Below, piece after piece: positions 6,327-8,905 of a stretch of DNA of 8,905 nucleotides. The notes beneath the pieces are model-generated. The model did no database searches. It worked only from the letters and a program-made list of their open reading frames with translations, and had not been told where the DNA came from. The stretch's first letter is position 1. The number at the start of each line of letters is the position of its first letter. The position numbers and the translations under genes were made by a program. This DNA comes from Lachnospiraceae bacterium UBA4381 (GTDB lineage: Bacteria > Bacillota > Clostridia > Lachnospirales > Lachnospiraceae), in assembly GCA_002391105.1 (NCBI GenBank), contig DGRT01000010.1:1-8905 (forward strand). The letters run 5' to 3'.

Positions 6327-6584
6327 ATGGAAAATAAAGTTGAAAATCAGGATAGTATAGCTCTTGATCTTAATATGCTTGATGACGTTACCGGCGGTAT
6401 CAGAGATGTATCAGCAGCAACAATGACACCTAAAATAAAGGCAAGATGCAAAAGGTGCGGAAAGCATGTTCAGCCTCTTGCTCCGGAAAGAGATGGTGGA
6501 AATAAAGGTGTATTCATGTGCATAAACCGTGGCTGCGATGAATATGGCAAGAAGAAATACACAGATGAGGTTAAATGGTCATAG
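6327..6584 (+). CDS. Double-glycine leader peptide with four-cysteine zinc-ribbon-like core
   Basis: An 85-residue precursor I cannot match to a named family. Residues 1-24 look like a double-glycine leader: acidic, with regularly spaced hydrophobic positions (I11, L13, L15, M17, L18, V21) and ending in LDDVTGG. This is the type cut by the C39 peptidase domain of bacteriocin and pheromone exporters. The predicted core, residues 25-85, is basic and holds four cysteines as C41-x2-C44 and C65-x4-C70, the layout of a small zinc ribbon. The ATG follows an AGAGGA site (6315-6320) by six bases. No C39 exporter, immunity protein or modifying enzyme lies in the window. The stop is only three bases from that of the convergent larB. 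It could be a secreted metal-binding peptide, a bacteriocin-like peptide or a signal. The gene itself is convincing; the function is unknown. Confidence 0.8.
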   Translation: MENKVENQDSIALDLNMLDDVTGGIRDVSAATMTPKIKARCKRCGKHVQPLAPERDGGNKGVFMCINRGCDEYGKKKYTDEVKWS

Positions 6585-6587
6585 GCT

Positions 6588-7277
6588 TTAACACGGTTTT
6601 TTCCTTGCAAGCCTGTCAATCTGTGTCGCTACGTAGCCTGCTCCGTAGCCATTATCGATATTCACAACAGTTATACCATTCGCACAGGAATTGATCATAG
6701 TCAGGAGCGCTGACATTCCTCCAAAGCTGGCACCATATCCAACTGATGTAGGAACAGCTATAACGGGATTTGCTACAAGTCCGCCCACTACACTGGCAAG
6801 CGCTCCTTCCATACCGGCTACAGCTACAACTGCATTGGCGCCGCTAAGTATATCTTTCTTTGATAATATACGATGTATGCCACTGACGCCCACATCATAA
6901 ACTCTCTCAACTCTTGTTCCGAAATACTCTGCTGTCTCTGCCGCTTCCTCTGCCACCGGTATATCTGCTGTACCACCTGTACATACAACGATATAATTAT
7001 TCTCATCATATTCCGGCTGCTCAGGCATCACCTTGAGTATTCGGGATATCTCATTATATGAAGCTGCAGGCAAAGCCTTCTTTATAAGCTCATATTGCTG
7101 CCCGGTAGCTCTGGTTCCAAATGCCCGCCCATCCCTTTCTACCAGCTTCCGATAGATCTGAACAAGGTAGTCATCCGGTTTACCCTGACAGAAAACCACC
7201 TCCGGAAATCCTGTTCTCTCTTCCCGGCTTATATCCAGCTTTGCATATTCCATTTCCTCATAATCATTTTCGTGCAT
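6588..7277 (-). CDS. larB: Pyridinium-3,5-biscarboxylic acid mononucleotide synthase LarB
   Basis: First enzyme of nickel-pincer nucleotide cofactor synthesis. LarB carboxylates the pyridinium ring of nicotinic acid adenine dinucleotide and hydrolyses it to the biscarboxylate mononucleotide, which LarE and LarC then sulfurise and load with nickel for lactate racemase-type enzymes. The 229-residue protein has RTGFPEVVF (21-29), TADIPVAEEAAETAEYFG (103-120), DVGVSGIHR (128-136), AGMEGALASVVGGL (154-167), PVIAVPTSVGYGASFGG (171-187) and NSCANG (196-201). The C-terminal two thirds is PurE-like, and C198 matches the cysteine reported as catalytic in the family. The N-terminus is shorter than in many homologues, which carry about 20 more helical residues. 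The ATG follows AGAGGT (7282-7287, minus strand), which can be sequestered by the leader. No larC or larE is nearby. Confidence 0.93.
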   Translation of the reverse strand: MHENDYEEMEYAKLDISREERTGFPEVVFCQGKPDDYLVQIYRKLVERDGRAFGTRATGQQYELIKKALPAASYNEISRILKVMPEQPEYDENNYIVVCTGGTADIPVAEEAAETAEYFGTRVERVYDVGVSGIHRILSKKDILSGANAVVAVAGMEGALASVVGGLVANPVIAVPTSVGYGASFGGMSALLTMINSCANGITVVNIDNGYGAGYVATQIDRLARKKPC

Positions 7278-7281
7278 ATAT

Positions 7282-7332
7282 ACCTCTATAACTTATTTCA
7301 GCCACAGTTCATCCCGCCACCTATAGAGGTGG
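7282..7332 (-). promoter_or_regulatory. larB leader with pairing that can hide the ribosome binding site
   Basis: On the minus strand, ACCTCTATA (7330-7322) is a perfect 9-base complement of TATAGAGGT (7290-7282), which contains the larB Shine-Dalgarno; a G-U pair can extend it. The same upstream segment can instead form a local hairpin, CCACCT (7332-7327) with AGGTGG (7322-7317) around a four-base loop. The two pairings share the ACCT bases and the 7322 position and exclude each other, which is the layout of a translational on/off switch. No known riboswitch class is recognised. Whether the pairing acts in the cell is inference. Confidence 0.35.
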
Positions 7333-7368
7333 GAGTTTCTTACTCACAGCGTGCTATATCCACACGCC
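7300..7368. other. Hairpin-rich segment, possible right-end scar of an IS200/IS605-type element
   Basis: Between larB and the 76-residue protein gene, the minus strand reads through GAGTAAGAAACTCCCACC, a CCACCT/AGGTGG hairpin and GGGATGAAC. The string and hairpin placement remind me of the right ends, and overlapping guide-RNA ends, of tnpB-carrying IS200/IS605 relatives. There is no transposase frame and no left end in the window. A second small inverted repeat (GCGTG 7349-7353, CACGC 7363-7367) is followed on the plus strand by six T residues (7371-7376) and could be a weak terminator for rightward transcription. The resemblance is from memory only. Confidence 0.25.
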
Positions 7369-7377
7369 TATTTTTTA

Positions 7378-7608
7378 TTACTGCGCCTTTAACCCCTTGA
7401 GCATCTCGACAGTTTCTGCATCCTCTTTGGTCATTCTGATATTTGATATATACTCCTGTCCATCAGGTTCCTTGACCTTAACCTCTATTATAGTTCCTTC
7501 CTTCAGCCCACTAGCTGCAACAGACTTAACAAAAAGTCCAAATTTGGGATGCTGTTCATTAAATGTACTCAGTCTTCCTGCAAGCTGCATCATATCCATA
7601 GGATTCAT
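7378..7608 (-). CDS. Small protein of unknown function, 76 residues
   Basis: I do not recognise a named family. The product starts MNPMDMMQLAGRLSTFNEQH, has a predicted helical N-terminal half (residues 2-33) with many Met and hydrophobic residues, then a beta-hairpin-like section (TIIEVKVKEPDGQEYISNIRM, read here as two strands around PDG) and a C-terminal helix. It has no signal peptide or membrane span and is probably cytoplasmic. I chose the ATG at 7606-7608 because AAAGGAAA lies just upstream (about 7615-7622, minus strand). An in-frame ATG at 7636-7638 would add ten residues but has no ribosome binding site. An extended -10-like TGATAAAAT (minus strand, 7648-7656) lies upstream. The gene precedes larB on the same strand by about 100 bases, so they may be co-transcribed, with the larB leader between them. 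Confidence 0.65.
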   Translation of the reverse strand: MNPMDMMQLAGRLSTFNEQHPKFGLFVKSVAASGLKEGTIIEVKVKEPDGQEYISNIRMTKEDAETVEMLKGLKAQ

Positions 7609-7705
7609 ATCATATTTCCTTTCTGTATTTACACTCATATTACTGTCATTTTATCATCTGCTACCTGTTTTCAGCCCTTTTTATCAGACACTTCTCCCTT
7701 CCGAT

Positions 7706-8020
7706 TTATCTCATCTTATTTTCATAATCTTCCCTAAAATGAAAGATGTTATCAACTATCGCCATATCCTCCACTACACGAAATAGCATAAAATAGTCGT
7801 GATGAAGATAGTTAATCCTCTTATATCCTAATGCCCTTAACCTTGGGTTCTCACAGTATTGAAGACTTCCTGCTGATTTAGCCAAGCTGTTCTTTGTCTC
7901 TTCAAAATCATCAGCCACACTCTTAGCAGCCTGATCATTATAGAATTTTTCCAGAATATACCTTATATGTCTAATAAAATCGCTTTCTGCATCTATTGTT
8001 ATAACAACTTTATAATCCAT
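7706..8020 (-). CDS. RelE/ParE-superfamily toxin of a type II toxin-antitoxin pair
   Basis: A 104-residue basic protein of the compact RelE/ParE fold. RelE-like members cleave mRNA on the ribosome and ParE-like members poison gyrase; the sequence does not settle which applies. It opens with the strand YKVVITIDAESDF typical of the group, continues with helical residues 12-50, and has the C-terminal strands LGYKRINYLHHDYFMLFRVVED and IFHFREDYENKM. Conserved basic and aromatic positions include K67, R68, Y76, F77, R81, H94 and R96, candidates for RNA contact or catalysis. The ATG at 8018-8020 overlaps the end of the antitoxin gene by 11 bases and has GAGGG (8027-8031, minus strand) inside that gene, so translation is probably coupled. 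No terminator was seen before the next gene on the left. Confidence 0.88.
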   Translation of the reverse strand: MDYKVVITIDAESDFIRHIRYILEKFYNDQAAKSVADDFEETKNSLAKSAGSLQYCENPRLRALGYKRINYLHHDYFMLFRVVEDMAIVDNIFHFREDYENKMR

Positions 8021-8300
8021 ACTTAGCCCTCACATCAGCTAAAACGTCATCCGCATCTCTATATAGTCCCTGCTCAGCGTGTGTCCTTGACTCCGCCAGC
8101 TTCTCTAAAATTTCATTTTCAGTTAACGGTCTATATATTTCTGCGTTTCTCCTTATTTCAAAAGGAAATCCGTTTGTTGCAAGAGCCTGTGTCAGGAATA
8201 TCCTAATAGCTGTTGTAGTATCTGTTCCAAGAGACTTAAAAAGACTGTCTGATTTGGCTTTTAATTCATCATCTACTCTTACCTGTATTACACTTGCCAT
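8010..8300 (-). CDS. RelB/DinJ-type antitoxin
   Basis: A 96-residue partner of the downstream toxin. The N-terminus MASVIQVRVDDELKAKSDSL, followed by LGTDTTTAIRIFLTQALATNGFPF, is the ribbon-helix-helix DNA-binding module of the RelB/DinJ family: beta strand about 2-9, helices about 11-24 and 27-43. The PF(E)I segment is typical of DinJ-like proteins. Residues 55-96 form an acidic helical tail expected to wrap and block the toxin. The start is the ATG at 8298-8300, with a near-perfect AAAGGAGG site (8309-8316, minus strand) eight bases upstream. The frame could open further, at 8351, but that would put coding sequence over the ribosome binding site and operator. The protein should repress its own promoter at the adjacent 38-bp palindrome. 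Confidence 0.9.
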   Translation of the reverse strand: MASVIQVRVDDELKAKSDSLFKSLGTDTTTAIRIFLTQALATNGFPFEIRRNAEIYRPLTENEILEKLAESRTHAEQGLYRDADDVLADVRAKYGL

Positions 8301-8315
8301 AATAATAGCCTCCTT

Positions 8316-8353
8316 TATTGTTATTGTATTATAATTATAATACAATAACAATA
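8316..8353. promoter_or_regulatory. 38-bp perfect palindromic operator of the toxin-antitoxin operon
   Basis: Positions 8316-8353 form a perfect 38-bp palindrome; the left arm is TATTGTTATTGTATTATAA (8316-8334) and the right arm is its exact complement. All 19 base pairs match, and the symmetry breaks at 8315/8354. It lies between the -35 box and the Shine-Dalgarno of the antitoxin and covers the -10 box. TTATTG-like elements recur within each arm, so two ribbon-helix-helix dimers could bind side by side, as in other RelB-type operators. It would also form a long hairpin at the 5' end of any read-through transcript from upstream. Confidence 0.85.
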
Positions 8354-8362
8354 CTACTGCAA
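8334..8362 (-). promoter_or_regulatory. Promoter of the toxin-antitoxin operon
   Basis: On the minus strand, TTGCAG (8357-8362) is followed after 17 bases by TATAAT (8334-8339), a perfect -10. The spacer and -10 lie inside the 38-bp palindrome, so an operator-bound antitoxin would block polymerase directly. Transcription should start near 8327. Confidence 0.75.
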
Positions 8363-8400
8363 TCTATTTTGTTGTTGAATGCATCCATATGCCCACCCTT

Positions 8401-8526
8401 GTCCAGTACGCCTTGCTCAGCAGTGCGTTAAACGCCATCACCGCCGGACGGGATACAGACACTATCCTCCATCAGTTAGTTCGCGATCATCTTCGGGCTG
8501 TAGCCCTCAAGGAACTTCGTGTAAAT
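8401..8526 (-). pseudogene. Decayed fragment of a large serine recombinase
   Basis: The minus strand from 8526 encodes IYTKFLEGYSPKMIAN, a TAA stop, LMEDSVCIPSGGDGV, then a second TAA at 8428-8430. This follows the recombinase domain of large serine recombinases, which typically reads I-x-x-x-F-L-x-G-x-S/Y, then I-A-x-x-L, then G-I-x-T-P-S-G. A different frame after 8440 offers ALLSKAYW, loosely like the ALLQKTY segment further on in that domain, so a frameshift is likely too. Only about 40 codons remain, with no catalytic N-terminal domain. The fragment is visibly more GC-rich than its surroundings. It fills the 8354-8666 gap together with the inverted repeats to its right. The similarity is recalled, not searched. 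Confidence 0.5.
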
Positions 8527-8548
8527 CTATAAAATAAAACAACGCTTC

Positions 8549-8594
8549 TTAATCATACAAAAAGCAACCGCCATATGATTAACAGTTGCTTTTT
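8549..8594. terminator. Two interleaved inverted repeats, bidirectional terminator-like
   Basis: AAAAAGCAAC (8559-8568) pairs with GTTGCTTTTT (8585-8594) in a 10-bp stem ending in T residues when read from either strand, so it can terminate transcription from both sides, including that of the wall-binding gene on the right. A second perfect 9-bp pair, TTAATCATA (8549-8557) with TATGATTAA (8574-8582), is threaded through it in the order a-b-a'-b'. The joining stretches of 1, 5 and 2 bases look too short for a full pseudoknot, so the stems probably compete. A further repeat, TACTGAA (8607-8613) with TTCAGTA (8627-8633), lies nearby and has no T tract next to it. Confidence 0.6.
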
Positions 8595-8666
8595 ATACTA
8601 TTACTTTACTGAAACACTATGTGCCATTCAGTATTGTTATTTTGTTATTAAGCTTGTTTTAGAGAA

Positions 8667-8905
8667 TTATTCCCATGCTCCATTTGCATTTACCCAGTAG
8701 CTTCCTACATAGGTATTTGTAGCCATATAGCCTGTGTCATAGAAATAGTAGCAGCTTCCATCTATCCAAAGCCACTGATTTACCGGATACCAGTCTGAAT
8801 CATCCTCGTACCACCAGCCTGTTTCATCCTGCATCCAGTTACCTCCACCGTAGGTTTCATCCCACGCTCCGTCACTTCCCAGCCAGCAGCCATCACGATA
8901 TTCTG
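8667..8905 (-). CDS. Cell-wall-binding repeat protein, C-terminal end (cut by window edge)
   Basis: The last 78 codons of a protein whose start lies beyond the right edge; the stop is TAA at 8667-8669. The visible part is rich in Trp, Tyr, Gly and Asp, with repeat-like segments such as GWWYEDDSDWYPVNQWLWID, SCYYFYDTGYMATNTYVGSY and WVNANGAWE. This is the pattern of choline-binding or glucan-binding cell-wall repeats (CW_binding type), where W-x-Y/W and YYF-x-x-x-G-x-M motifs make beta-hairpin ligand pockets. Such tails hold secreted enzymes or adhesins on the cell surface; the attached functional domain is not visible. The first segment (DGCWLGSDGAWDETYGG) is an atypical or worn repeat. The terminator-like hairpin at 8559-8594 lies downstream. 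The repeat family is secure, the overall function unknown. Confidence 0.85.
   Translation of the reverse strand, partial: EYRDGCWLGSDGAWDETYGGGNWMQDETGWWYEDDSDWYPVNQWLWIDGSCYYFYDTGYMATNTYVGSYWVNANGAWE

Noticed and set aside
7397..7786. Plus-strand frame of 129 residues
   Set aside because: Spans the antisense of the 76-residue protein gene and the toxin gene end; Ser/Leu/Phe-rich low-complexity product without a ribosome binding site.
8301..8351. Longer N-terminus of the antitoxin starting at 8351
   Set aside because: The extra 17 residues would be encoded by the operator palindrome and the Shine-Dalgarno itself; the family start fits MASVIQVRVDD at 8300.
8549..8594. H-type pseudoknot formed by both interleaved stems at once
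   Set aside because: Connecting loops of 1 and 2 bases are too short to span 9- and 10-bp stems, so competing alternatives are more likely.

Overview
The window looks like an accessory, AT-rich stretch of chromosome from a Gram-positive anaerobe of the class Clostridia, most likely a Lachnospiraceae relative. This is inferred, not proven. The grounds are strong AGGAGG-type ribosome binding sites, a sugar ABC importer without its own ATPase, an AGCS amino-acid symporter, a lipoprotein binding protein with a long acidic Ser/Ala linker, choline-binding-type cell-wall repeats, and a RelB/RelE-type toxin-antitoxin pair.

Left part (1-2715, all minus strand): the 5' end of glf (UDP-galactopyranose mutase) runs off the left edge. 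To its right are a small protein with two ACT domains and an alanine/glycine:cation symporter. The last two are probably one transcription unit, read from a good promoter at 2687-2715. The symporter gene ends in an in-frame 48-bp tandem duplication that carries its stop codon.

Middle part (2743-6137, plus strand): a divergent control region leads to a three-gene ABC importer operon of two MalF/UgpA-like and MalG/UgpE-like permeases and a lipoprotein solute-binding protein. It starts at a TTGACA-N17-TATCAT promoter and ends at a strong hairpin terminator. No ATPase gene is present, so the permeases probably borrow a shared MsmX-type ATPase encoded elsewhere. The substrate cannot be read from the sequence.

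Right-middle part (6138-7608): an 85-residue peptide gene has a double-glycine leader followed by a four-cysteine zinc-ribbon-like core. It is preceded by three 15-bp tandem repeats and is the most unusual item in the window. Converging on it, with 3 bp between the stops, is larB (nickel-pincer cofactor synthesis) without larC or larE nearby. The larB leader can pair with its own ribosome binding site. A 76-residue conserved-looking protein of unknown function lies upstream of larB.

Right part (7706-8905, minus strand): a RelB/DinJ-type antitoxin and RelE/ParE-type toxin sit behind a 38-bp perfect palindrome that overlaps their promoter. Next come a broken fragment of a large serine recombinase, two interleaved inverted repeats forming a terminator-like element, and the C-terminal end of a cell-wall-binding repeat protein running off the right edge. 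Recombinase debris beside a toxin-antitoxin pair suggests past mobile-element traffic. No tRNA, rRNA or CRISPR array was seen.
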